The notes beneath the pieces were generated by a model. It saw only the letters and a list, made by a program, of their open reading frames with translations. It searched no databases and had not been told where the DNA came from. From Euphorbia lathyris (lineage: Eukaryota > Streptophyta > Magnoliopsida > Malpighiales > Euphorbiaceae), in assembly GCF_963576675.1 (NCBI RefSeq), contig NC_088910.1, forward strand, positions 25,174,531-25,238,530: a DNA stretch of 64,000 nt, in the 5' to 3' direction. Of the stretch, positions 1 through 11,103 are shown one piece after another. Each line of letters opens with the position of its first letter. Positions within the stretch are counted from its first letter, which is position 1. The position numbers were made by a program, and so were the translations under genes.

Positions 1-779
1 AATGGGTCACACATAAGACTTGGAGCCCAAAAGAGAAACATATGTTAATTAATTGATGGAAGCCCAATTGAGTCCACTAAGGCCCAGTAAGCAAAGGGGG
101 GGGGGGGGGTGATTTTTATGTATAAATTACATAAAGAAATTAATTTGATTTTAAGCAATCCTAATTAGATTATGATTGTGAATTAAATTAATTAAAGGAT
201 AAATAAGTTAGGAGGTTTAATGAGATTAAATTGCTCCTATTATTATCCTAAAAGGTTATTATTATTATCTTTATATTTAGATATAATTATAGATAATAAA
301 TAAGAATTATATTCCGAATAAAATTCTTATTCAGTAACCTAATTCTATCTAACTAGGGTTTAGATACAAGAGAGTATATATACCCCCCTATGTGTAAATT
401 TCGGCCAACACAGTGTCTACATAAGAGAAGAATTTCGACCCCCTTGTTGAGGACGAGATTATTCACCACTTCCTTCCGTTTCAATTGATTATCAATCTCT
501 TTCTCTATTCCTTGATCTTGTGTTGATTAATTAGAGGCAATCTATTCTTGATTGCTTTCATACGGTTGAATTCTAACTTGGTTTTGAATTGTGTTTTTGT
601 CTTGTGCTTGGGATCTCGAAGTAAGATTTGTGGGCACTTCGATTGCAACGGTAGATAGAACGTCAAAAGGTATTTCCTTCTATCCCTCTTTATATGAAAT
701 AACGATTAACGGATCTTGGGTTAATGGAAAAAGGTTAAAAATTTTATATTCCCGCTGCCAAACGTTTGCCTATTTTCCT
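1..779 (+). repeat. Copia-type LTR remnant (partial)
   Basis: The stretch reads like the LTR of a Ty1/copia element on the + strand. It contains a TATA-like run (tatatatacc, about 374-384), the phrase tttcggccaacacagtg (399-415), and near its right side aacggatcttgggttaatgg (708-727), followed by the pyrimidine- and purine-rich end seen in many dicot copia LTRs. The left boundary lies outside the window, and the terminal CA at the right is lost at the junction with the next element. A G homopolymer occurs at about 97-109. No gag or pol follows. The assignment to copia rests on remembered LTR style, so it is moderate. Confidence 0.45.
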
Positions 780-2140
780 TCAATTAGTTCCAAGGGGGGG
801 GGGGGGGTAGGAACTAATGAAACTTTTTCGCTTAATTATGCTGACTTAATCAATTCTTTAAATTACTTAACTTAGTTTAGGTCAGCACGGCCGAGAGATG
901 TAAGACAGCTTTAGTCAGATGCTGACTAGAACTGTTTTACTTGTGAGTTGGGAATTAACCCTTGAGGTCAGCTTCCAACTCAGCACCAAGATTACTCAGT
1001 GTCAGCTTTTACAATTTATATCATGAGCAATTTAATCAAGCAACACATATATAGATATATTGAGAGAGAGTTAGAAATTACTCAACACGACTTATCCTGG
1101 TTCGGCCTCTCCGCCTACGTCCAGTCCCCAGAGTCACTCCGGGCTTTTTCAATCCAATACTGAGCTCTTTAAAGGTAGAGCACAAACCGTTTACAAGGAA
1201 GTTGAATATGCAAGAGTACCTTCCTCTATTCGTCTACTCAACTCCTACTAAAGGGCTATAACCGAACACCTAGATTTCTCTACCACTGAGTACTTAAAAC
1301 CGAGTACTCAGCACAACTCTCTCAATTTTACAATTGATACAAACTTGTTCTTTCTAGCTGAAGAACACTTTAGATGATTACAAAATCAATCTAGCTTTTA
1401 CAAAGAGATAGAAATTTGGTGTAAGATTTTTTTCTTGTTTGAATGTGCTTTGTATGTTTCTCGTTTTCTCTTTTTGTTTCGGCAATCGGCTAAGGATCCA
1501 AGAATGAACTTGTCCTTTTATTGTTGAAGTCTGAAGCTCTAATGATTTGAATCTAGATATATCCGTTGAATACAAACGACTCTTTCTTGCGTCATTGTTC
1601 TGGTCAACTTCAGATTTGCAGGCCAATCCTATCGTCTGAAATTGGTAGGCGTCAGGCTTGTCTTCTTCCCGCAGGTGCGTCTTCTAGTGCCAGTTCGTCT
1701 TTTAGCTAACAGACAGTTGACCCATGCATCTCGAAATTGGCTCTGTGCGTAATTCCAAGGCTTCTGTTATTGGTGCAGACAGATGTCGGATCTTGTCTTT
1801 TAGCAAACAGATCAATCATGCTGTCCTGACGAACACTCAGCTTGACTTTATTGACGTTGCTTTTGTTCTTTATTTCCGAGTCATATTCTTACTCAGCTTC
1901 CATGTTCAGCTTCGTCTGCAAGCTTTAAGGTTAGAGGAAGACTTCTCTGAGTTGCGTTCCACTCAGCTTCTTTGGTCAGCTTCATCTTTAAGCGTTTGTT
2001 CTGAAGATGACTTTTCTTCTGTTATACTGAGTTGCACTCCACTTAGCTTGTGCTATGTTCTCATGCTGACTTCGTCCTGTCTTACTTTTTATTTCTGTTT
2101 GCATTTATACTTATACTCAACATTTTGTCCTCGCTGATAC
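780..2140 (-). repeat. Sirevirus-like LTR remnant, inverted
   Basis: Read on the - strand, this block is a diverged relative of the Sirevirus LTR at 25566-26914. Shared landmarks in the right order are the C homopolymer (G run at about 794-807 here), the segment around 1097-1400 with ctgagctctttaaaggtag and accttcctctat, and a later stretch rich in ctcagc/gctgac words. No gag or pol is attached, so it is a solo or truncated LTR of a related family. The outer boundaries are approximate, and no target duplication was found. Confidence 0.55.
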
Positions 2141-2441
2141 ATTACATGCATAACCGGTATGAGTTCTTTGTATGGCTCCCATATCATCTGTCAAATATTA
2201 ATTACATTGGGTCACTTACTAATTGTGACTAACATTAATTCACTATTTGGAAAACATCCACCATAATTACCTCCTCTTCTTTTTTACTGTCCAATGCCCC
2301 CCTAATGAAATTGAGCTTATGTGTTGGATCACGGGGGTTATTAATCTCCACTGATTTCCACCTATAAATATTTTAGTAATGGATAATAAAGTTAAAGTAA
2401 TATTTTTAAGCATAGATAATAATGAAATTGTGTATGTTTTT
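2141..2441. other. Intergenic, no feature seen
   Basis: AT-rich single-copy-looking sequence between the LTR remnant and the 3' end of the PMD reading frame on the - strand. It may hold the 3' untranslated region of that gene. No convincing coding, RNA or repeat signal was seen. Confidence 0.4.
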
Positions 2442-3152
2442 TTACCTCATAGCATATGGTTTTCCACCAGCAATATCAACAACATGTCCACTGATAGGGG
2501 CAATTGGTACAAGTCTCTCATATGCCCAATATTGCAAAAATTGTGCACACCCACCTATTTGCTTACACGTAGAGTCTGTCGCTTTGCACATTTCTCTATA
2601 CAAATTTGCTAACATTGCGGCACCCCACGCATATGTTCCTGCCACATTGAAATCTTCCAACAAAGGTAGGACCATCAACTGCACCTTATTGCCACTCTTA
2701 ATAGGAAACAAAAAGCCACCGCATATACGCAGTATCAATGCCCATACATGACACTCGATTAGGTACTCAGGTGCATCAATTAGAGGTTGTGCTGGAAACT
2801 TCTCAGTCAACCACGACATCTTCAACTCAACCTCGGTAATATCATGACCCTTTCTTAGCCGAACACCTATCTTTCCAAGTGTGACAGCTTCACCGTCCAC
2901 ACGAAGTCCAGTCAAGACCTCCACATCCTGCAATGTCATTGTTGCTTCTCCAACAGGGAGGTGAAATGTGTGTGTTTCCGGCCGCCATCTTTCAACTAAC
3001 GTTGTTATCAATGCGTGGTCTATATTAATAAGCCACATATCAATAATTGTTCCAAAGCCTGCAATTTGCAACTTTTCCAAAACTCTTGGATTTATATTTT
3101 CAAAAACTTCAGGTTTCACTGCCCTGGAAGGCTTCAGTGCTTTGTAATTGTC
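2442..3152 (-). CDS. Plant mobile domain (PMD) protein, partial
   Basis: A reading frame of about 230 residues carries the start of a plant mobile domain (the 'aminotransferase-like' domain of MAIN and MAIL1). Visible hallmarks are GFGTIIDMWLI, ERWRPETHTFHLP, GEATMTLQDVEVLTGL and RVDGEAVTLG. PMD proteins occur both as host genes in transcriptional silencing and development and as cargo of mobile elements. The frame is open from 3152. Its first in-frame start-like codon is a GTG at 3119 rather than an ATG, so the true start probably lies in an upstream exon on the - strand, beyond the repeat array. The C-terminal half of a full PMD is missing, so the copy is truncated or has more exons. The surroundings are all transposons, which favours a mobile-element origin. 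Confidence 0.6.
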   Translation of the reverse strand, partial: DNYKALKPSRAVKPEVFENINPRVLEKLQIAGFGTIIDMWLINIDHALITTLVERWRPETHTFHLPVGEATMTLQDVEVLTGLRVDGEAVTLGKIGVRLRKGHDITEVELKMSWLTEKFPAQPLIDAPEYLIECHVWALILRICGGFLFPIKSGNKVQLMVLPLLEDFNVAGTYAWGAAMLANLYREMCKATDSTCKQIGGCAQFLQYWAYERLVPIAPISGHVVDIAGGKPYAMR

Positions 3153-3399
3153 CTACATATTTTTCAAACACATGTGCAAAAAGTCACTTCAAGTGTTTCT
3201 AAAATTTATATTAGTGTCAGAAAATTGATCACAATTGACAAAACGATAATATTACCCCCTCCAACCAAACACCTTGGGAACGGTGTATTTTCTGTTGTGT
3301 CAATAAATCATCAATTATCGGTCCTGAATTTATTAATTGTTGAGGTCTGTTTTGGTAGGCCATTTGTTCCACGTTATCCTACATATTATACAAGTACAT
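3153..3399. other. Non-coding, presumed PMD intron
   Basis: AT-rich sequence upstream (on the - strand) of the PMD reading frame. It has no motif of its own and grades into the TTTCTAACAT array. It is read here as intron or leader of the PMD gene; this is inference. Confidence 0.3.
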
Positions 3400-3995
3400 A
3401 AATGTTATCTCAATATTTCTAACATCAAACATATTGCTAATATTTTTTACATTTCTAACATATAACATATTATGCATTATTCTAACATTTTAAAATATTT
3501 CTAACATTTAACATATTTCTAGCGTATTAACATAATTCTAACAAGTAGATAAATATTATCTCAAAATTTCTAACCTCAAACATATTACTCTTATTTCTAA
3601 CATCAAACATATTACTAATATTTCCAACATTTCTAAAATTTAACATACTTCTAGCATTTAAACAAATTCATAGAATTTCGAACATTTCTAACATTTCTAC
3701 CATTTATCACAATTCTTACATTTTCTAACATATAATATAATTCTAACATTATATCATATTTCTAACATTTAAAATAATTCTAACATTTAGATAAATGTTA
3801 TCACAATATTTCTAACATCAAACATATGGTTTAATATGTCAAACATTTCTAATGAAGTTATAAACATTTTCATCAAAAATAATTCAAACATTTTTAACAT
3901 TTATCATAAATCAAACATTTCTATTATATAACACATTTAACATAATTCTAACATATTTTCATATTTCTAACCTTTTTCAAACATTTAACATATTT
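3400..3995. repeat. Irregular TTTCTAACATTTAACATA repeat array, left part
   Basis: Dozens of imperfect copies of short units such as tttctaacat, atttaacata and caaacatatt follow each other without strict period. The array stops at the LINE at 3996 and resumes with the same units at 9008. It was therefore one block of about 1.1 kb before the LINE inserted. It resembles a degenerate minisatellite inside an intron. Confidence 0.75.
3985..3995. repeat. LINE target-site duplication, left copy
   Basis: The 11-base string ttaacatattt is repeated exactly at 9008-9018, on the other side of the LINE. It lies directly before the poly-T run, which is the poly-A tail of the LINE read on the - strand. Because the surrounding array contains similar words, chance matching cannot be excluded, but its position at both element edges fits target-primed reverse transcription. 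Confidence 0.65.
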
Positions 3996-4164
3996 TTTTT
4001 TTGATAGAAATTGGGACGAGACAGAACTTGGGTGGGTGAGCACCCGAGGCCCAAGAACTGACAAACCCAAAAATATATTAAAAAAGAAAAAGTGAGTGTA
4101 TGAACAAGAGAAGAGGAAGGAGAACAAACAAGAAGAAAGGGGAAAGAGAAAAGTTTAGAAAAGG

Positions 4165-7100
4165 TCAAGAAAACCGCAAGTGAGAAATATTACAAATGTC
4201 GTCATTGATAAACCTGTGGCAAAAAGCAGGAGCTGAAGGCCACCAATTGATCACTGAGGAAGAGACTCCAAACTTTACCAATGCATCAGCAACTCTATTT
4301 CCTTCCCTGAAGATGTGTGTAAAAAGAATGTTCATCCTAGAGCAAATGTTGAGACAATGCAACCACTCTTGTCGAATACTCCAAGGAACATCCATGGAAC
4401 GATGTCGAAGCAGATTAACTACGTACATGGAGTTTGACTCAACCCAAAGCTGATGCCAATTTTTCTCCCAAGCAAGTTCAATTGCAAAAATAGCGGCTCT
4501 AAATTCAGCCAAATAAGCAAAAGAAGGAGGTGTAGAAAAAACAAAACAACCTTTAGAAAAGCCACGATAGTTGCGAAAAATGCCTCCCGCTCCTGCCTCA
4601 CCAGGAGTGCCAAAAGCAGAGCCGTCCACATTGACTTTAACCCAGCCCGGAGGAGGTTTAAGCCAATGGACCGGAAAAATGTTGGGAGCAGGAGGCGGCC
4701 TAGGAGAAGCCAGAAGGTGGGATAAGATAGCAGCATCTCTCCGAGAAGAGGCAAAACCTTTAGAAGTGGCCAAGGACTCTCAAATCATTCGAAAGAGGGT
4801 GATCTTCGAGTGCTGAATAGAAGGAGAAACTTCCTTAAAGATTGCTTCATTCCTGCAATGCCAGATTAACCAGATGCAAGTCACAGCAGCAACACGCCAG
4901 ATCATCAACACCTGAGAGCTAAAATGAATGCTACGAAGTGTGCTGAAGAAGTGGATGAATTTGGGATGACGAGGCAAAGAGCAGTCAAAATGAATCTCAA
5001 TGGCCCTCCAAAGAGAATCTGCAAAAGAATAGCTAATGAATAAGTGGTTAATGGACTCAGCATCCCTACCACATAGAGCACAACGAGAGGCAATGGAGAA
5101 TCCAAGATGCTGCAGGAGGTCATGAGTTGGAATCCGACCATGCAAAACTCTCCAGAAAGTGAAGGAACGAGAAGAGGGAGTGTGAGCATTCCAAACAAAT
5201 TTATACCAGTCCACCGAGGAGGAACTAGGACTGAGAACCGAATAGTACTCTTTGACAGAGAAAATACCCTTCATAGAGGGCTGCCAAGCGCAGAAGTCAA
5301 TATCATCTCTACCCCGGTGAATAGATTGAATACTGTCTTGAACAGCCGAAGGAAGAGTGCCTAAGTCAAGCCACTCTGAATTTACTAGAAAATCATCAAC
5401 AGAATTATAGCGAGAACGCTTATCCTGATGATCAAGACCCAATCTGTCCGCCACTGATGGTACGATCCACCTATCTGTCCAGAAATTAAGCGATGAAGAC
5501 TGACCAATCCACCAAAAGGCCTGGTCCCAAATAGAAGAATAAACAAGCTTACAAGAAGACCAGATCGAGGAAGGAGCAATGGTAGCTTTAGGCAAACCAG
5601 AGACAGCCATAAATCTAGACTTCAATAGAGAAAGAGCTAAATTGGTACCTTGAATCAATTCCCAACACATTTTACCTAAGAGAGCCTGGTTAAAGATCCT
5701 AAAGTCCTTAATGCCCAAACCACCCCCTTCCAAACTTTTGCAACAAGTCTGCCAGGGAACCGTGATTAGCTTCCTCTGATCAATACAACCCGTCCAAAGG
5801 AAGTTCCTAATACTTCTATTGAGCTTATTCAACAATCCCACTGGCCACTTATAGATCAAGAATGAGTGAACCAGAGAACCAGTAATAGCAGACTTAATTA
5901 GAGTTAAACGCCCAGCAAAGGAGAGAGAGCTACCTTTCCATTTGCTAAATTGAGAGAGAAATTTGTCAGTAAGACTGCTGAGATGACGAGCCCTTGGAGC
6001 TCCTTTGAATAGGGGGACTCCTAAGTAACTGAAAGGGAGAGATTCCAAACGGATGCCAAGACAATGAGCATGACGAACCCTCCTTGGAGGACTCACCTGA
6101 GAACCAAAAAAGATGGCAGATTTGTCCCAACTGACCTGTTGACCGGAGATCTGTCCATAGAGCAGGAAGAAATCCTTGAGAGCATGCAAGTTGCTCAAGG
6201 ATGCCACTCCAAAAATGAGCATGTCATCAGCAAAAAGAAGATGAGAGGGAAAAGAATTTCCTCCAGAATAATACATGGGAGAATAAGTACCCTCCCTCAC
6301 CATCTTAGCAAGCCAATGAGAGAAAAAATCCTCAGCAATGTCAAACAGAAGAGGAGAGAGGGGGTCCCCTTATCTAACCCCTCTAGAACAAGAAAAATAA
6401 CCCTTTGGAGAACCATTAATCATCACAGAAATACGAGAAGATGCCAGAATATTTAGGATCCAATCCCTAAAAGTGAGAGAAAAACCAAAGGAATCCAACA
6501 CAGCCAAGAGGAAGTTCCAATCTAAAGTATCAAATGCCTTACGAATATCAATTTTTAAGGCCATATGTCCACCAAAACGTTTTCTGTCAAGCATATTAAC
6601 TCCCTCAGAAGCTAAGGCAATGCACTGATGAATGCTTCTACCTTTAAGGAAACCATACTGGTTGGGAGAGACAATCCTTGCTGCAATAACTGCAAGGCGA
6701 TCAGCAAGAATTTTTGAGATGATTTTAAAACCAAAGTTACTCATCACAATTGGACGGAAATTCTCAATTCTGTCAGCTTCAGCAACTTTAGGAATTAGAG
6801 CCATAATACTAGAGTTTAAACCAGGCAGGATGCAACCATGATCAAAGAAAGCCTGAACCATATTGCAAACATCCTTCCCTACAATATCCCAAAAGAGACG
6901 ATAAAAAATTCCCCCAAAACCATCAGGGCCAGGGGCACTGTCAGGATCCATGGAAAAGACCGTGTCTTTAATAGTTTCAATGGAAGGTTTAGAAGTTAAT
7001 TCCTCATTCTCCAAAGAAGTTACTAAGGTAGGAATTACCTCATTAATTGAAGAAAAATCAACATGTTCCCTAGAACTACGAAAGAGATTAGAGAAATATT

Positions 7101-8286
7101 CAATTACATGATCAGATAATCTAACCGTGTCAGAAGTGGGACCCTCATCTCCGATCCTCAAATGATGAATGTCGGCCCATGTCTTTCTAACTCTAGCAGA
7201 CCTTTGGAAAAAACTAGTGTTTCGATCCCCCTCTTTAAGCCACTTAACACGGCTTTGCTCTCTGTACATCATCTCCTGCCGAAGAAGTTGTAAATCAAGG
7301 TTGGAACAAGCGGCAGAAGCAGCATTACTCAATTCCGGAGAATCACCATGTTCTGAAATTTGCTTTTGAATATCAGCAAGATGAACTTCAGCCAGGTGGA
7401 TATTAGAATCAATTCTGCCAAACACGTTTTTATTCCAATCCCTGAGGATAGGCCTAAGGGTGCGAAGTTTATGACATAATAGTTGAGTAGGAGGGAGAGA
7501 GATGTGGAATGTAGACCAGTGATTAGCAATTACCCCCTTTAAAGAATCATTAGTGGTCCACATTGCATGGAATCTGAACCTAGCAATCCTTGGTTCCCCA
7601 ATCCTGCATTGAAGGAGCATTGGGCAATGATCAGAGCTATACCTTGCCAAAGCCGTGCAAGAGATAGAGTCCCAAGAATCCAAAAAGCCCTCTGACACTA
7701 AAGCTCTATCCAGTCGACATTCAACATGAGCCGCCCCATGCCGACCATTGGACCAAGTAAACCTCTGACCCAAAGTATCAATATCAATAAGATCACAGTC
7801 ATCAATAAAATTCCTGAATTCCCTACAGGATCCAGCAGCAGGAGGGGAACCAAGCTTTTCATGAGAGCCCGTAATAGCATTGAAATCCCCAAACACCAAC
7901 CAATTATTATTTGGAAAGGAACAACTATAAAGAGAAGACCACAACTCCCTTCTTTCCGAAGCCAGATTACTACCATAAACAAAAGAAAGCAGAAAAGATT
8001 TATCACCCAGCAGGTGTTGAACAGTAACATGTTGGGCATGAGAAGAATGAAGAGAAAGAGAAGAAGTATCCCTAGAGAGAAGCCAAAGAGTTGGCGAATC
8101 TTTATCATTCCAGGCAAATAGGGAAAGACCCAGAGATCTCCAAAACCGATCAGCAGTGTCACTAAAACAAACAAGAGGTTCTGCAAGACACAGAAAATCA
8201 GGACGATGTTGTTGGCACAAAAGCTTCAGGGCTCGTTGAGTGCGATCATTACCGATGCCCCTACAATTCCAAAATAACACAATCAT
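4165..8286 (-). pseudogene. LINE ORF2: endonuclease, reverse transcriptase, RNase H
   Basis: One continuous - strand frame from the start at 8286 to the stop at 4165, broken by two in-frame stops: TAA at 6370-6372, where the usual RQGDPLSP motif loses its Q, and TGA at 4780-4782. Domains in order are an AP-like endonuclease (FWNCRGIGN, VFGDFNAI, YSSDHCPMLL), a reverse transcriptase (SPNQYGFLKGRSIHQ, LKIDIRKAFDTLDW, then LLFADDMLIFG), a zinc-binding zf-RVT region (FWRVLHGRIPTHD, CALCGRDAESINHLF), and an RNase H domain (VKVNVDGSAFG to REGNRVADALVKFG). The order is that of plant L1 elements with a C-terminal RNase H. The nonsense codons make this copy inactive. Confidence 0.88.
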
Positions 8287-9007
8287 TGAAACCGCACAGG
8301 CGGCTTGCTATGCCGTTTACCACTGACCTCAAGGGGAATGCTGTTATCTTTGTGCTTCTTCCTTTTCTGGACTTTAGACCAAGTCTTTTCCTCTGTATCA
8401 TTAACCACCTGCAAACAGTCACTGTTTTCTGAATGCTCAATGATTTGCAAATTAGAAAATTCAGAAGCCTGAGGATTGGGGTGAGAAGTTTGCCAACCCA
8501 AGACTCCCACTTTATCAAGTTGATAAGATGGAAAGCCAATAGAAGCAGCGGTGGGGGCCGTGCCAGAATCAGAATCAAGAACTGATTCACTAATCTTGAC
8601 AGAACTATGAAGTACCATCTGTAAGTTATTAGATTTGTCAGACTCTTCAATGTCAGGAGCCCCTTTAGAGGATTCACCAGTAGCAATGTGAACTTCAGGC
8701 TTCTGTTGCCAAATCCGAGTAACTGACCTACCTCGAGGTTCGGGAGATCCCATCTTTTGCTTCCCATTTCTTTTTTTGTGACAACATGTTCTTCACGACG
8801 AAGATTCCTCCTACAAGCTCCAGCAGAATGGCCAATGGAATGGCAAGTGGAGCATAAGTCAGGAAGTCTTTCATATTCAAGGGAAATCCAATGCATTGAG
8901 GTGTCAGTATCCACCCTAAGCTTGTATTGAATTTCCTTAGAAAGCTCCACATCAATCAAGATACGAGCATAATGACCCAATTCACCCTCCATAATGACCC
9001 AATTTCC
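8283..9007 (-). pseudogene. LINE ORF1 fragment with zinc knuckle
   Basis: The 3' part of ORF1 is read on the - strand. It includes a CCHC-like knuckle (CSTCHSIGHSAGAC, near 8810-8855) preceded by WISLEYERLPDL, the usual lead-in in plant LINE ORF1 and related DUF4283 / zf-CCHC_4 proteins. The frame then shifts near 8740-8760 into a second frame (MGSPEPRGRS...) that runs to 8283 and nearly abuts ORF2. ORF1 normally encodes an RNA-binding protein of the retrotransposition particle. Here the head is missing through 5' truncation, so it is a remnant. Confidence 0.75.
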
Positions 9008-9500
9008 TTAACATATTTATAACATCTAACATATATATTTAATATTTAACATAGTTTTTTACACATTTCTCTAACATATTTATAATATTTTCATTTGATT
9101 ATTTTAATCTCCAATATTAACATTTTAATACATATCACTTCAAATAAATAAATAAAGATAGTATTATTAAGTATATATATAGAAAATAACCAATGTATTA
9201 ATACTAATTACATATACAAAAATATTTAGATAAAAAATAATAAAAAAATTATTTCAAACATTTCTAAAATTTAAAATAATTCAAACATTTATCATAAATT
9301 ATACATTTCTATCATATAACACATTTAACATAATTTTAACATTTTATCATATTTCTAACCTATTTCAAACATTTAACATATTTATAATATATATATCTAA
9401 TATTTAACATAATTTGTTTACACATTTCTCTAACATATTTGTAGTTTTTTCATTTAATTATTTTAATTTCCAATATTAATATATTTAATACATATGAAAT
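9008..9500. repeat. TTTCTAACATTTAACATA repeat array, right part
   Basis: Continuation of the array at 3400-3995 after the LINE, with the same words (tttctaacat, aacatatttataa, catttctctaacat). An AT-rich block follows. Within it, segments at about 9041-9130 and 9405-9495 look like copies of each other (both contain acacatttctctaacatattt and tttcatttgattatttta or close variants). Confidence 0.65.
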
Positions 9501-9990
9501 AAATAAATAATTACATACCTTTTTTCTTTAGTAGATTTCTTCTATTATGCACCAACATGAAAAAAAAAATAAAGATAGTATTATTAAGTAAATATATATA
9601 AAATAACCAATACTAATTACATATAAAAAAAATTACATTGCTCGAACATACCTTTAATTTTTTGAACTCTTCAAATAGGGTGAAAAATTAATCTTGTGAA
9701 TTGTGAGAGATTAAGAGAGAAAATAAAATATTTAAGGGGGTGAGGGAATAGAAGATAATCAAGTATTAAGAGAGCAAATCAAATATTTAAGAAAATGAAA
9801 GGGAATGAAAGAAGAAGATAGGAAGAGAAGATTGAAGAAGAAGTGGGAGAATAAGGAAAAGAAATGGAAATAAGGGGTTGAAGAGATAAAAGGTGGTGAA
9901 TAATGAGAGAAGGGGGTGAAAGAATAAAATTTAAATAGAAGGGGGTGAAAGATGAGGGAATGGGGGAGAAAAGAATAAAAAAAAAATTAA
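9501..9990 (-). promoter_or_regulatory. Pyrimidine-rich presumed leader of the PMD gene
   Basis: On the - strand this stretch is strongly CT-rich (GA-rich on the + strand, about 9700-9975). Two places look like splice donors after short exons: the - strand reading of 9515-9525 and of 9647-9657 both give AAAGGTATGT. This would suit a 5' leader and first exons of the PMD gene, with the repeat array and the LINE in the following intron. No TATA box was fixed with confidence. The reading is inference from position and composition. Confidence 0.3.
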
Positions 9991-9991
9991 T

Positions 9992-10359
9992 CTATACATT
10001 CACGGTAACCGTGAATGTATAGTCTCACTGCTCCCATGGGAGCAGTGAATTTTACTAACTTATTCCACCGAATATATTCGGTGGAATAAGGGCAGAGTGT
10101 TGATAAGACCACACTCTGCCAAAAGGTTAAGAGACCGGAAGCCTAGCTTCCGGTCTTTATTTTTTTCAATTAAAAAATAGAAACCGGAAGCCTGGCTTCC
10201 AGTTTCTATTTTTTATTTAAAAATAATAAAATAAAATAAAATAAAATGAGAAACCGGAAGCTAGCCTTCCGGTTTCTTTGCAAAACGAAATCGGAAGGCT
10301 GGCTTCCGATTTCGCTCCCGGTTAAACCAGCCCCACAGTGGGCATAAAGTTTAACCGGG
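9992..10359. repeat. Array of nine distinct palindromes / hairpins
   Basis: Nine inverted repeats follow each other. Perfect palindromes are 9992-10022 (31 nt, centre at 10007), 10025-10048 (24 nt, centre ccatgg) and 10059-10090 (32 nt, centre atatat). Hairpins are 10091-10120 (10-bp arms, 10-nt loop), 10132-10156 (11-bp arms, 3-nt loop), 10171-10215 (21-bp arms with one mismatch, 3-nt loop), 10249-10277 (12-bp arms), 10286-10314 (12-bp arms) and 10317-10359 (11-bp arms, with a smaller inverted repeat inside the loop). Four in the middle share the core ccggaag/cttccgg or a variant; the others have unrelated stems. No coding sequence overlaps. On the - strand the array lies upstream of the presumed PMD leader. 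Confidence 0.9.
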
Positions 10360-10452
10360 CCCTTTATATGGTTAATTTTTCATTATAAGCCCCACTTTAG
10401 GGCAAAATCCCAAATCCAGATACAATTACTTTTTACCGACTTTAGTCGTTGT

Positions 10453-11003
10453 TAGGGATGGCAATGGGTAGATATCCGCGGGCAGTGCCAATCTCAAATT
10501 CTTACCCGTTTATTTTTTTAATTATCTGTACCTGTCCCATTACCCTAACATGTATACTTTTTGCATCTCATACCCGTCCCATTTAATTCACGGGTACCCG
10601 CGGGTACCCTTATCCGTTAAGAATCAATAAATAAAACAAAAAGTATTACAAATTTAACAAAGTATAAATTTAATAAATCATACATCTAAAAATTGAATAA
10701 ATTGAACCTTAATTAATAAAAATAAAGTAGCTTAATTCTATCACTCAATGGTTGAAGAACAACAAGTTGGAGGTTCAAATCTCACATCTTACCTCTAAAA
10801 AACAATAATATTTTTTAATATATAAGAAATTTACGATGGGTAATGGATACTCTGGGGGTATTTCCATACCCATCCCATTATCCTAACGGGCAATGGTTTT
10901 AAACTCATACCCGTCTCATACCCTTTTATACAGAATACAGGTAGTCCCATTAGGATCTGGTAGTGTCGGATATCCACAGATACAGTATCCGTTGCCATCT
11001 CTA
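10453..11003. mobile_element. hAT-type non-autonomous foldback element
   Basis: The left end reads tagggatggcaatggg and the right end gttgccatctcta, the common terminal inverted repeat of plant hAT-derived foldbacks. Subterminal parts are also inverted (gggtacccgcgggtaccc near 10593-10610 and related words at both ends). The flanking 8-mers gtcgttgt (10445-10452) and gtccttac (11004-11011) agree at only 5 of 8 positions, so a target duplication is at best decayed. No transposase is encoded. Confidence 0.65.
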
Positions 11004-11103
11004 GTCCTTACCCAGGTAAACTTCGCAATGTTCTTTTTTATGGATGAATCCGGATGAGTCCTCAGTCGGGTTAACTTATTTGCGAGTCGTATATAATAAT
11101 GGG

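Larger units (their letters stand above)
3996..9007 (-). mobile_element. L1-type LINE, 5'-truncated, nonsense-damaged
   Basis: A non-LTR retrotransposon of about 5.0 kb on the - strand. The tail (poly-T at 3993-4002) is on the left and the truncated head at about 9007. In - strand order it holds the end of ORF1 with a zinc knuckle, then ORF2 with endonuclease, reverse transcriptase, a Cys/His knuckle and RNase H. It is flanked by an 11-bp target duplication (3985-3995 and 9008-9018). The head begins inside ORF1, so the copy was dead on arrival. It sits in the TTTCTAACAT array inside the presumed PMD intron. Confidence 0.9.

Noticed and set aside
794..807. Poly-G runs here and at 97-109, and poly-C in both Sirevirus LTRs
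   Set aside because: First taken for assembly errors. Those at 794-807 and in the LTRs correspond to each other as a shared LTR feature, so no separate claim is made.
3015..3401. Long + strand ORF over the PMD start
   Set aside because: Antisense shadow of the PMD frame and of AT-rich intron; no motif.
9992..10359. CRISPR-like array reading of the palindrome run
   Set aside because: The repeats are not identical units with unique spacers, and the genome is a plant's.
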